Origin: Piromyces finnis
Lineage: Eukaryota; Neocallimastigomycota; Neocallimastigomycetes; Neocallimastigales; Neocallimastigaceae
NCBI GenBank assembly: GCA_002104945.1
Contig: MCFH01000004.1
Span: forward strand, 720,001-784,000
Length of the DNA: 64,000 nt
Direction: 5' to 3'
Below the pieces are notes generated by a model. The model made no database searches, was not told where the DNA came from, and saw only the letters and a list, made by a program, of their open reading frames with translations. How positions within the stretch are numbered: position 1 is the stretch's first letter; every line of letters starts with the position of its first letter. A program made the position numbers and the translations under genes. Positions 1 to 14,683 of this stretch are shown piece by piece.

Positions 1-1957
1 TTTAATTTAATTTAAACTATAGATTTTTCCTTATTAATGTCATATATTTTTTATTTTTATAATAATGTGTTAACTATTAGATTTGCTAATGAATCTTTTT
101 TCTTTTTCACTCTGTAAATTAAATTGTAGAAGTAACAATCCACAGAAAGTTCATGGAAGAATGAAAGGTTTTTATATATATATTTTATGTTCATTAACAA
201 ATAATAATGGTATTAATTACAAAGAATGAAATTAATATTGAATTTATACTGAAAAAAATTTTAATTTCTAATTTTTTAAAAAAAAAATAATCTTAAATAA
301 AAAAAATAAGTTATAAGTTTAAAATAATAATAAAATATAACAATAATTACAATGAAAATTCTTAAAACATTATAGTAATAATTTATTTTTTCTTATAAAG
401 ACAAAAAACACATATTATATTTTATTTAAATGATTCATATAAATTATAAAAAAAATATGATTAATAAATTAATTTTTTTTTAAAAAAAAAAAACATTTTT
501 AATATATTATTAATTAAAAAAAAGAAAAGAAAAATGGTATATTAAAATTAAAATATAATATTATTAAACATTGAAATATGATGGTATTATTATATGATTT
601 TAAAGATATTATTTTCCAATTATAATAAAACAGGAAAAAAAAAAAAAAAAAAAAAAAGATTTTTACTTCATTCAAAAATTAACAAATAAAATTAAAATTT
701 GCTATAATAATAATAAAATTCGATTTTTTAGTTTTTTAATTTATAATATTTACTATCATTAGTAAATAATAAAATGTACTTTAAATTCTTAAAAGTTTAT
801 AATAATAATAATAAATTCATTCCGTTTTTTCTTTTTCCTTTTATTTTTACTTTCAACAATAAATAATAATTTTTTAGATATTTAAAATTAAAATTAAAAT
901 TAAAAATTAGTATAAATAAAATTATTTTAATTAAAAAAAATCTTTAATAAAATATATTAAATTTATTTATTATATATAATAAAAAAGTAAAAAATATATT
1001 AAATTTTTTGTGTTTTGTTTAAAAAAAAATTAAATAAAAAATTTAAAAAAACAAATAATTTTAATTATAATTAAAGGAAAAAAAAGAAAAAAAAGTTTGT
1101 TACATATATGAATAAAAAATAAAAAACTCTTTATATTTATTTTAATAAAAAAAAGTCACAAAAAATTGACAAATATCATATTAATATAATACTGATATTT
1201 GTTATATTAATAGTATATACCTTTATTAATTCAAAACGTCAAGAGTTAATTTAAAATTACAATTATATTTCACCAATTAAAGATACCATAATTGAATTTT
1301 TATTTTTTATAATTACCATTTACTTTTTTTTCTTTTAATTTTTGAATACGTATATTAAAGAAATTGAAAAAAGTTTTGGAAAACTGAACATACCAATTAT
1401 ATAATATAATGAGTAATGTCAAAAATCAAATATTATAATATTTTATTTCGTATTATATATATAAAGAAAGTTCTTTTATTACATATAAAAATAAATATAA
1501 AGGAAGAAAGAGGATTATTAAGCAGCAACTATATAACTATATAAAATAAGAGATTACATAATTCGTATTATGTTAAAGTCAACAAAATATAAAAAGAAAA
1601 ATTTATATAAAAAAAACATACATATATTATTTAATATTTCTATGCATTTCAGAAATCAATCTCTATTTATTCAATAATTATTATATTAAATAAAACTAAA
1701 TAAACTAGTCACATAATATATCATTAATTATTATAAACCAAAAAAATAAATACAACGAATTTAATGATAAAATTAAAAAAAAAAAAGAATTTATATTTTT
1801 TTTATTATTACTCTTTTACCTTTATACTAAATAATATACTTTTTATATTAATAATTTTTTTTGTGTATATATATAATATGTTTTATTTGATGTATATACA
1901 ATCTTTTGAAAATATAAAATCATCAATAATAACATAATTCAATGAATTAAATACTAA
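1..1957. other. AT-rich intergenic region upstream of the kinase gene
   Basis: This stretch is almost entirely A and T, with homopolymer runs such as the A-run at 633-657, and stops are dense in all frames. I see no coding exon, tRNA-like element or GC island. It must hold the promoter, and probably the missing first exon, of the kinase gene that follows. I could not place a credible ATG-plus-donor pair here. Confidence 0.6.
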
Positions 1958-3957
1958 AAAGGTACAAAAAATATTAGATCTAATTGGTTTGCAAATTTAA
2001 TACCTAGATTGAGAAAAGAATCGAAATCAAATAATAGTAATATCAACAATAACAATAATAATGCCAATAATAATCGTATCAATGATAAATTTTCGTACCC
2101 AAAAGATTGTCTAACAAATGATGGTAGTATTTCCCCAAAGAAAACTGAGAAGAAATTTATTCCAAATTACTTTTCAAATTCCGCAAAAAATCAGCGTTAT
2201 ATAAGTAGTACCAATGGTAGTGGTATATTAGCCATTAAAGGAATGGATGATGATAATAGTAAAAATATGTTTGCTATATCACCATCTAATTCATTAGATA
2301 ATACAGATTTTAGATTAAAATCTGATTATACCTTGATTCAAGAAGAAGATTATAACATGAGTACATCATCTAATATTTTTTATTATTTATATATATATAT
2401 ATTCTTTTTTTTTTTCTTTCTTTCTTTCTCACATATTCTAATGTTATCAAATATTTATTAATATTGAAAATTATGTTTAATTTAATAAAATCAATATATC
2501 AATTCACCGCAATCCAATTTTATATTGATTTTAATGTATACTATTTATTACCCTTTTTTTTCAACGTTTACTAAAATAAGATGAGAATTTTTCTGATATT
2601 GAAGATATATATCAAGAATATTCAGGATCTTCTATTATGCAAGTATCATCATCAATAAATCTTCATCAAACCTCATCTTCAACAATATCTCAATTATCTA
2701 CCCTTTCTTCCATGTCTGTATCTTATAATCCAAATAAAAAAGATATATCTGAATCATCTTCACTTTCAAATATGCAATCTAGTAATTCAATTTCAGAATC
2801 TGGAATTGCATCATTTTCATCTATTACTAATGAAATTGCAAACAAGGTTAATTTAAATAGTATTGATGAAAAGATAAATAAATTAGATGCATCATCATCA
2901 TCAGATACCGAATACTCCAGTAATAGTATAATCAATGATTTTGAAATTAAAAAGGAACCATTAATCACTCATAAAATAAATGATAAGAAGACAAAAAATT
3001 CAATTAATGTTTTATCTCGTTTTAATCCAAGTAAAAATAAAAAAAAGAATCAAAATCAAAATCAAAATAAAATTAAATCAAAAGTTAGTTATTTTTTTAT
3101 TTTATTTTATTATTATTGCTAAAAAAAATTTGATAAAACCAAAATATTAATTTCATACTCATTTTTTTATTAAAAAATTAGGTAAAATCTAAATCAAAAA
3201 ATGATAATAGTTTAAGATCACTAACTATGAATCTTAAATCATATAATTCTAATCAAAACTTATCTTCAAGTACTTTAAATGCTGCATCAATATATGGTTC
3301 TGTAAGTTTTGTTCCCATATAAAATAATAATATTTATAATACAAACTAATATTATTTATGATAATCTTTTTATATCTTTTTATAAAACTATACCGGAAAT
3401 TATCAGGATAAAAACATTAATAATAATAATATTAATCAATATTATTCTAATTCCAATATTAAAAATTCAACAAAGAAAAGTGATATTATGAGAAATGCAT
3501 CTAAAAAACCATATAAAAATTTGAAAGATTATAAACCCAATTTTGAATTTAATAATAAAAGTTATTATCATTTACAAGATATGAAAGAAAAATACAATGA
3601 ATCTTTTAATAAAGTTTCTCATGAAAATCTAAAGGCAGCAAGTAATAATAGCAATAAAAATTATTCATATAATAAATCAAAGCGTGTGGATGAAGTCAAA
3701 AAAAGAAAATCATATTACAATATAGATAATAAAGGACATAATGTTGAGAAAATTCCAGTTCAAAAGACCTCGAGCAATAGCAATATAAACTCAAATGGAA
3801 TAAATATGAATAGTAATTTTCTTTATATAATAGATATTTAAATTGTAATTTTAAAAAAATAAATTCATTCGTGACTAATTATTTTAAATTATATAAAAAT
3901 GGTTATACTTATATTTAAAATATAATAGAATATAATAATAAAAACAAAATTAATAAC

Positions 3958-4040
<83 letters not shown>

Positions 4041-6530
4041 CAATAGTAATACCAATAAAATTATTATTAATAACAACAATAATAACAGCAATAATAATAG
4101 CAATAGCAACAATAATAATATTAAAAATAATAATAGTAATAACAACAGTAGCTGTAATAATGAAATCAATAATAACTATTTCCAAAATTATTCATTGAGA
4201 CCTCCGGCTGCATCATTCCAAAAATATAGATCACATAGTAACGATTTTATGGATAGAGCAAAAAAGATCCCATATAATCATAAATATTTGATGAATAAAA
4301 GTAGTATGCAAAATTTCAACATTGAAAGTTATTATAACATTGTTAAAAACAGTAATATGAATACTTATAAAAATAAACCTAAAATGTTTAATTCAAAATA
4401 TCAATATAATGAACAAGATAATTTAAATAGTAATTCTACTTCATCTTCTACATTAGTTAATGCCACTACATCTTTAAGTATATCACCAAAAGTATCAACA
4501 TCCTCTTTTGACTCAAATTCTTCAAATAATACCTATAATCATTACTATGAAGAATTAAATAAGAAGAATTTTAATAAATTCAATGAACTTAAACAACAAC
4601 AGGAACAAAAACAAGAACAAGAAAAAATAAATTCAGAAGAAGAAGAAAGAAGTCGTCGTCAAAAAGAAATTCAAGCATTAATGAGTGGAAAAGTAAATCT
4701 ATCTAAATACTTTAATAAACACTATATTATTGGTGATCTTTTAGGGGATGGTGCCTTTGGATTTGTTTTAACAGCTATTCGTCTATCTGATTCCACTGAA
4801 GTAATTAAAATATTTTAAAAATAAATAATACTTCGTATTATAATGTTTTATAATCAATATAGTTATTGATTAATTAAATCTTATGATTAATATATATATT
4901 TATTTAAAAATAGGTCGCTATTAAATTTATAAATAAAACAAAAATTCCAGAAGATTCATGGATTGAAGATCCACAAATCGGAAGAGTACCACAAGAAATT
5001 TCTATACTAAACAGAATTAATCATCCAAATATTATCAATTTCATAGAATATATTAATGAAGAGGATTATATATTACTTGTAACAGAACTTCACGGTACTG
5101 AATGGGATGCCTCAAATCCGCTTTTAAATCCAATAAAAAATTCAGGTTTAAGATTAGCTAAGCAACAAAAAATAGAAGAAAGAGTAATACGTAAGAGAAC
5201 TTCATGTGATTTATTTGAATGTATTGGTATGTCATTTATATATATATTTAATATCATAATATATAATATATAATTGTGTATTAAATTTAATTTTTTAAAA
5301 AAAAATGAATATCATTTTAATCACTTTTAACTTTCATTATGCTATTTATATATTATTATAAACTATTGATTTGATTATTAATTATACAGATGCACGTAAG
5401 TATTATTTAATATTTTATTTAAGAATAATATATAATTATAATTATTAATATATACTAATATAATAATATTAATTATATCAATAGATACAAAAATGGCCAA
5501 AGCAACTACTCAAAAAATATTTGCCCAAATTGTATTAGCAATTTATTATTTGCATAGTTTAAATATTGTTCATCGTGATCTTAAAGATGAAGTAAATTTT
5601 AATAATTTTTTTTTTTTTTTTAAATTACCTAAAACAAACTTTTATTTTATGCGAAAATGAATAAAATTAACTAAATAATTATATATATATATGATTTGGT
5701 TTTTTTTTTAATAATTAAATTTAATATGTGATTAGAATATTGTTATTGACGAAAACTATCATGTAAAATTAATTGATTTTGGATCTGCATCTTATATACC
5801 AAAACGTCCAGAAAATTACTTTACAAGATTTAATGGAACTACTCATTTTGCATCACCAGAAATTGTTAAAAAGAAGGCCTATCGTGGACCAGAAGCTGAA
5901 ATATGGTAAATTAAGAATATTATTACTATTTTTTTTTATCATCATATTATCCATTTATCATAATATTAAATAAATTAAATGTAATAATAAGGAATTTTAA
6001 ACTTTATATTTCTTTTATATATTTTATAAATTTTCAATAGGTCCTTAGGTGTATTATTATTTACAATTGTATTTGGTGAAAATCCATTCCAAAATAAAGA
6101 TGAAATTATGGAAGGAAAATATATGTTCCCATCAAAAATAGATCCAGGTAAATTAAATAGAGCATTTTAATTATTTATTAATTTAAATTGTCTATAATTT
6201 CCAAATAAAATAATACTCACTTTTTGTATTAATAAATTACTATAATATATACTATATTAAAAAGAATGTCGTGATTTAATAAAGAAGCTACTTACTTATG
6301 AAGAAGATGAAAGAATAACAATAGACGAGGTATTATATAAATTCTATAATAATCAATTAAAAAAAAATATCAAAAAAAAAATTCAAAAAAAAAAATTCAA
6401 AAAAAATTCCCTTAAAGGTTTTAACTTAATCTTTTATAATTAAAATAATATAATATAGGTTGTTAAGCATCCATTTGTCAGAGATGAAATAAAGCGATTA
6501 CAAATAACATATGCCAATGGAAATTGGTGA
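1958..6530 (+). CDS. PASK: PAS-kinase-type serine/threonine protein kinase, 5' end unresolved
   Basis: Exons read from the sequence: open from 1958 to 2360, then 2581-3083, 3182-3301, 3407-3812, 3929-4800, 4914-5226, 5390-5395 (6 nt), 5485-5591, 5736-5905, 6041-6147, 6265-6329 and 6459-6530. All joins keep phase. The first roughly 670 residues are low-complexity Ser/Asn/Lys, with a long Asn run. The C-terminal 320 residues form a complete kinase domain: glycine loop GDGAFGFV, VAIK lysine, HRDLKDEN catalytic loop, DFGSASY, and a SPEI motif. The segment WIEDPQIGRVPQEISIL and the NxxFQNKDEI region are typical of PAS kinases (human PASK, yeast Psk1/2), which link nutrient state to glycogen and sugar metabolism. 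No PAS domain is visible upstream. About 30 extra residues lie between the HGTEWD motif and DLFECID. No initiating ATG is found in the first open exon, so an upstream exon is likely. Confidence 0.8.
3931..4140 (+). repeat. AAT/AAC triplet tract encoding poly-asparagine
   Basis: A nearly uninterrupted AAT repeat in frame with the kinase exon 3929-4800 encodes about 60 residues that are mostly Asn, broken by a few Thr, Ser and Ile. Read on the other strand the same DNA gives poly-Ile or poly-Leu, which are artefacts. The tract lies in the disordered N-terminal region ahead of the kinase domain. Confidence 0.85.
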
Positions 6531-7473
6531 TTTTAAACAATTTAATATTATGCATTTATTATATTCAGAAAAAGAAAGAAAGGGAAAAAAAATATTTTAC
6601 TGTAAATAATCTTTTTTTTTTTTTTTTTCCCTTTTATTGTATATTTATTGAAAACATATGTGTATATAATTAAGTTATTTATTTAAACTGAAAAAAAGAA
6701 TAATTGTAAATAAATTTTTTTTCAAAATGTTAAAAATTATAATATTATTTTAAAAGAATATATATTTTTTAAAACTCTAGTATGTGTTAAGTATAATTAA
6801 TCTATGGATATTTGTTCGTTTTTTTTTTTTTTTTTTATTAATAAAAATAAATAGTTTATTCTAAACCAAAATGATTTTCATCTTATCATTAATTTAATAT
6901 TAATGAGTTCAATTGATTTCTTTAACCTAAACTCAGAAAAACATTTATAGGTATTTATTTTAACTTGATCTCTCCATAACGAACTTTTTTTATAAAGAAA
7001 ATATTATAATAAATCATTAACCATTATAATATATGTACAAATATTTGAATTATTTATTGATTCTATATGTATATGAAAAATAAAAAAGGATAAAACAAAT
7101 CTATAATATTTTTTTATATATAGATATTGAATTTTATGGTATAAATTGGTTTAAAAAAAAAAAAATAAAATAAAATAATAACAATTTTTTTTAATTATTT
7201 AAAAAATAATATCAAAAATTAACTATTATTGTTATGTAAACGTTTTAGTTGGTTATTAGATTTTTTTTTTTTATTTTTATATTTATTTTAATTTACTTTA
7301 TATATATATATATATAATGATCTTTTTATTGTTATTATTTTTATTATTATTATTATTATTTTGTATATCTTTTATATTTACTTTTTTTTTTATTAATATT
7401 ATGATGCTGTTACTAAATTAAATTACATATTGATTGTTAGAAAAATATTGATATTAAATAAATAGTTGGAAGC
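6531..7473. other. Convergent 3' spacer between kinase and RPT6 genes
   Basis: Both flanking genes end here. The sequence is A/T homopolymers and an AT run near 7300. There is no GC-containing element and no credible reading frame. It should contain both polyadenylation signals, which are not recognisable in such composition. Confidence 0.6.
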
Positions 7474-9066
<1,593 letters not shown>

Positions 9067-12000
9067 TTTGAATATATTAAAAACAGCTTATTTTTTGTAA
9101 CTTCTGTTTTGCTTTATATTTTTTTTAAAAAATTATAGTTTTTCTTTATAAATATTTAAAAAAGCGAATATATTATAAATAATTATAAAAAAAACATTAT
9201 TATTAGTATCCGATTTATTTAATATCTAAATATATATGAAATAATTTTTGTGTATTAGAATAATTAAGTATTATATGTTTTTAATATATTTTTATTAATA
9301 AAAACACTTTTTCCGATAATACAATTATGAATTAATGGCTTTTTAACTTTGTAGTATAATATTATTTATTTTTTTCTTTTAATAATTATATTCTCTTTTA
9401 ATATCAACTATTTTAATATTAATTATTTGTTAATAAATTAAAATGACTTTATTATTTAATACTAGAATATTGCATATTATTGTTTTAATTGTTTACTACA
9501 AAAATTAAAATATCCTCTTTAATAATATCCCTAATTCAAACCTATTTTTATTTATAATTTATAATATGTTTTATTATTTTATTTAAATTGAATAATTTAA
9601 AAGCTTGAATTAGATTAGAATTAAATTTCTTTTTTGAAATTTTATGTTTATCCTTTTTTTTTTAATATTTTTACTATATCTAATAAAAAAGACATATGTA
9701 AAAAATATTATTCCATTTTTATTTTAATTTTTATAAATTTATTTGCTTTTTATCAATAAAAATACATTGTAAATTTTTACTTCTTTTCATTTGTGAATTA
9801 TAAAAAATATTATTGATAACTAAATCATGATTTTTATTTATTTTATTTAATAACGTTTTTATTTGCCTTTTTTCTATTTTCTTATCATAAATAGAGTTAA
9901 ATATTATAAAATTATTTTTAAAATGGGTTGATTATTACTTTGATTATTATAAGATGAATGATCAATTTTAATATTATATATAAAATATATAATATATTTT
10001 TTTAAAAAAAAAAAAAAAAAAAGAAGTTAAAAAAAATTTAATAAATAAAAATTAGGATTAAAATTTTAATATAATTATAAATAAAACAAAAAAAAAAAAA
10101 CATAAATTTTTTTGTTAATTACATATATAATAATAAATTTTAATAATTTAGTAATTTATTAGTAATTTAATTTTTATATATATAATTTTTAATATTTTAA
10201 ATATTTAATGTATTAATTATTAAATTTATTTTTTAAAAAATAATTAATTTAAACCTTCTGATATTTGTATAATAAACTTTTATAAAATAAAAAAATAAAT
10301 TAGTTATTATTATTACAATTAATGGTGGTGGTGGTGGTGGTATACTAAATGTTTTTTAAAGTATAAAAATAATAAAGTATAATTTGAGCTTAATATAAGG
10401 GCTAGAATAGCATTATTAATAAATATAACTAAAAATATATATACAATTCAATACTTTTTAGGTATTATTGTTTACCAAAAAAATATCTATTTTAATTATT
10501 TATTTAATGTATACATTTTATATATTAATGTAATATAAAAACATTAATATATCAATTGTTCTTTTTATTCTTAATTTTTTTTTTTCTATTACAATTAAAT
10601 GGGAATCTTTTGATGAAACATGTTTATATAATTATTTTATATTCTATTTATTTATCTTTTTAGTCATATAATGTCATTATAATTTCTATGCCCTATTATT
10701 CATATTTAGAACAAATTTTATACATAATTTATAATTATAAAATATTCAAGACTTTATATATTAGTAATATTAACAATATAATCAGTGGTATTAGAAATTT
10801 AATTAATAAAGCTTTCAACATTATATAAATATTTTATTCAATTTATTAATATTCAACAAATAAGCAGTTGAAGTATAGTAAAAAAAAAAAGGGGGGCATT
10901 TGTCCATTACTCAATATACAATTAATTATAAATATAATTTCAAAATAATTAAAAAAAGTAAGAGTTTTAATGTTAATAATAAATTAATGACAATATTTTC
11001 ACAATTAAAGAAATAAGCAAAAGAAACTAATAATGTATATTTGTTTGTAGAATATAATGTTATTTATTGTATTAAGGACTACACAATTAAATAATTATTG
11101 TTATATAAATATTATTAAAAATAACATTCATATTAATTTTTTTTAAAAAAAAAGAAAAAAAAAATCTTTATTTTCAGTGTAGAATAAAAAAATTCATTTT
11201 TTCCTTTCATTTTTATAATTTTGATTTCTATAATAATAAATAAAATATAAAAAAATTAAATCTTTTATTTATTTATTTATTTATTTTTATTATTATTGTT
11301 GTTATTTTTTTTTAAAAAAAACACTAGTTATTTATATATTTATATATATTTATATAAATGATATAACTCAAAAATAAAAAATTGATGGAATTTGGTATAT
11401 ATATAATGTTACATCTATTTTAACCTCCAAACGATATATATATAATAGAATTTTGTTATTGACGATATATATTATAGATTTTATAATAATAAAGCTATCA
11501 ATAAAAATTACTATTTTTTTTTCTCCCCCCCCCCAAAAAAAAAAAATATTTTATATAAATTATCGGCATTTTATATTTGATTTCTTATTATCTTAATAAA
11601 AGATTTATTATCAGTACTCATTATTTCTATATCGTATTTAAACCATCCCTAATCATTAATGAAATAATTACTATTTTAGAAATTTTTAAAAACCATCACT
11701 AATCATTAATGAAATAATTAGAAATTTTTAAAAGCATAAATTTCAATATTGACAGAGATGCTATGTACTTAATAATTATTAACAGTTTTTATAATGAAAA
11801 GTAATATGACTTTTTTTTAATGATTATAATAAAAGGAAAAAATAATATTAATATATTCTGAATTTTATTTAGAAATATATTGTTTTGAATTAAAAATAGA
11901 TTTAAATATATATTATTTTATATTGAATATATGACTGTTTAATTAAAAATATATATTAATATATTATTTCTATGGTAAACATTTCTCTATATGAAAATTA

Positions 12001-12747
12001 ATATATTTTAATATATTAAAATTATGATCATAATTATAATCAAATATTATTTTTTTATTATATATAATATATATAGTATTTTTTATATAAAAAATATATA
12101 ATATTAAATTAAATAATATATATAGGATATAAAATCAAGCAAAAGTGTTTTAATTTTTTTTTTTTTCAAAATAGCTTTTTAGTATATAAATATATAAATA
12201 TAAAATTAACAATTTTCAAAAAAAAAAAAAAAAAAAAGAAAATTAAATATATATAAAAGAACATTACAAATAAAACTTTGTTAATTCAAAAGTATAAAGA
12301 AATAAAAAAAGAAAATAAAAAGAAAAAAATGCTTAATTAATTAATGAAACAACCATTAAATTCATTAATTAATAAGCTATTTTAATACCAAATTACACTT
12401 TATTATCACTACTATCTTTCATAATTTATTTCAATAACCAATTCAATTAAAATATAATCATTTTAGAATATTAATAATTATTATATAGAAAGTATAATTC
12501 AATTATTACTTTAGTATATAAAATATTTTACAATATTTTAAGATAGTATATATCTTTAATAAATATAATTGGTTAAATTATATATATTAAAAAGTGTATA
12601 TAAATAATTACAGTAAATTATAAAAATACAAACAATATTCAATTCAAAAAATAAATATATTTATATACAATTTAACATTTAGAAAAAAAATACTTGAATA
12701 AAAAATAATAATAAATAAATAAATAAATATAATTATTAAAAATAAAA
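9067..12747. other. 3.7-kb divergent intergenic region (RPT6 / voltage-sensor gene)
   Basis: This region should hold two promoters, those of RPT6 and of the voltage-sensor protein gene. It contains short simple repeats: GGT triplets at 10324-10340, a run of Cs followed by As near 11523-11546, GA/AT runs, and the duplicated segment at 11641-11733. No gene or RNA is supported. Stops are dense in every frame. Confidence 0.6.
11641..11733. repeat. Imperfect tandem duplication, two units of about 40-50 bases
   Basis: The segment beginning AACCATCCCTAATCATTAAT at 11641 recurs at 11691 with one substitution in its first ten bases. Both copies run through GAAATAATTA and end in GAAATTTTTAAAA. The first copy carries an extra 8-base CTATTTTA. 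The lack of homopolymer character makes this a true duplication rather than slippage of a simple repeat. Confidence 0.8.
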
Positions 12748-14000
12748 ATGAGTTTAAATAGTATCTTAGAACAAAAATTGTCAAATTTAGCAGAAAAGTA
12801 AAATTAAATATTATAATTGCTTATAAATTTATATAATTCAAATTTTAAAATATATTAAAAAATAATTAAATATATAATTTTTATATTTAAAAATATTAGA
12901 GAACTTCAAATTGAATTAGAACCTTTGGATTCAAGGGGAATGTATATTAATCCTCACCAAGATACCATAACAAGAAAAGATGTAATGAAAAATATTGCAA
13001 ATCGAATTATCCATTCAAGAAAATACGCATTATTTTATATATTTGTAATTATATTATCTTTAATAGTATTAATAACTGTAAGTAAAATATCTGCAGATAA
13101 AAATAAAATAAAAATATATAAATATTATATTTTTACTCATATATAATATATCTATATAATTTATTTATAATTTATTTTCATAGTCTTTCAATACAAAATG
13201 GTAAATAATTGTTTATATATATGTTTTACCATTTAAATATATACCAATTTAACAATATCTCTAATTATGAATTACATATTTTTCATTTAAAAATACTAAC
13301 CTAACATCATTTTAAATAATTTCAGTTTATCAACAATATATCTATTAATGGACTATTTCATAAATATTTCTTTAATTATCGAAGTATTATTAAGAATTAA
13401 TGCTCTAGGAAAGGTATTCATTAACAACATTTATTGATATGTATTATTATCTAATTCATACGAAAAAATATATTAAAATATTTATTAAATAAATCTTTAT
13501 ATTATAATAATAGAATTATTGGAAGTCATTCTTAAATATAATTGATATAATCATTGTACCATTATGTGTAATCACACTTATTTATTTAACAGTCGACGAT
13601 TGTTCAAATCGCCAAGAAAAAATAGCTGATAATATTATTATAGGTGTCAGAAATGGATTACAATTATTTAGATTAGTATTACTAATTAAAAAGTAAATAC
13701 AAACCCAAAAATTTTTAATCTTATTAATTTTTATAATTTATGAAATTATTATTTATATAAATATTTTATACTAAATTCATTTATATATATATATATATAA
13801 ATTATTATTATTATTATTATTAAAATAGTAATGACATATTTTCTTCAGAGGTTGAAATAGTAGATTTCAGTAGTATTGATAATAATCAAGAAGAAGAAGA
13901 ATTATCTGAAATTATTTCCGACGATGCTACAATTGACACAGGTGCTGATATGGATTTTTTAATCGAATATGAGGAATTTGAAAAAGAACTTGCACTATAA
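12748..14000 (+). CDS. Four-helix voltage-sensor-domain membrane protein
   Basis: Six exons (12748-12797, 12900-13077, 13184-13200, 13326-13413, 13514-13692, 13829-14000) join in phase to 227 residues. A short cytosolic N terminus precedes four hydrophobic helices at about 50-70, 80-105, 110-135 and 150-170. The link from helix 2 to helix 3, EVLLRINALGKNYWKSFLN then IID, follows the classic S2-S3 pattern of voltage-gated channels (acidic residue in S2, Leu-Lys/Arg-Ile, Gly, Trp/Phe, Asn-x-x-Asp). The fourth helix holds R, R, K and K in VRNGLQLFRLVLLIKK, a sparse S4. No pore helices follow. The C terminus is strongly acidic (Glu/Asp-rich, about 55 residues). Candidates are an Hv1-like proton channel, a stand-alone voltage sensor, or a non-conducting relative. 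The sequence does not settle which. Exon 3 is only 17 nt. Confidence 0.72.
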
Positions 14001-14481
14001 TATATTAAATAACATTAAATAAATTAGATAGAATAAAGATCGAGGTTCAAGTTAACAAAAAATATAACAAACCAAATATCCATATCCATCCAGTTAAATT
14101 AATATTTTATCTTTTTTAAACAAAACATTATAACATATAAAAAAATTCAATAGAATTAAACTAGAATTAAAATTAATCCTATAAATTGAATTGTAATTCT
14201 TTTTTTTAAAAAAAAATTATGGATTATGTAAATTTATTCTATTTATTATTAATATTCCATAATATAAAACTGAAAAAATTACATTTTATAATTAATTTTA
14301 ATATAACATAGAAAAAAGTATATATATAGACTTTATATGTATATATGATAAAAAGAATATATATATATTTAAAAAAATATTATCTATATCTCATTTATAC
14401 ATATATAACAATTTATAAAAATTATTTTTTTTTTTTATTAACATCGTAAATGCTAATAACTTTAGAATAAAAAATAATAAT

Positions 14482-14512
<31 letters not shown>

Positions 14513-14683
14513 ATTCATTATTTATTAGAAGCAATCGTAGATTTCTTTTTTTTTTTATAAATCTAAAGGTAAATAATGAAAGATGATTTTATTAATATTT
14601 AAATAAATGATACATTTTTTTTTTTTTTTCATTTTTGTTTTTTGTTTTTTCGATAAAAAGGATTTTTAGGATATTTTAGCATC
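14001..14683. other. Convergent 3' spacer between voltage-sensor gene and ELP5
   Basis: AT-rich sequence between two converging genes, with homopolymers and short AT runs. Nothing coding or structured is seen. Confidence 0.55.

Noticed and set aside
3889-4185. Minus-strand frames of poly-Ile and poly-Leu
   Set aside because: They are reverse readings of the in-frame AAT tract in the kinase gene, with no non-repetitive sequence.
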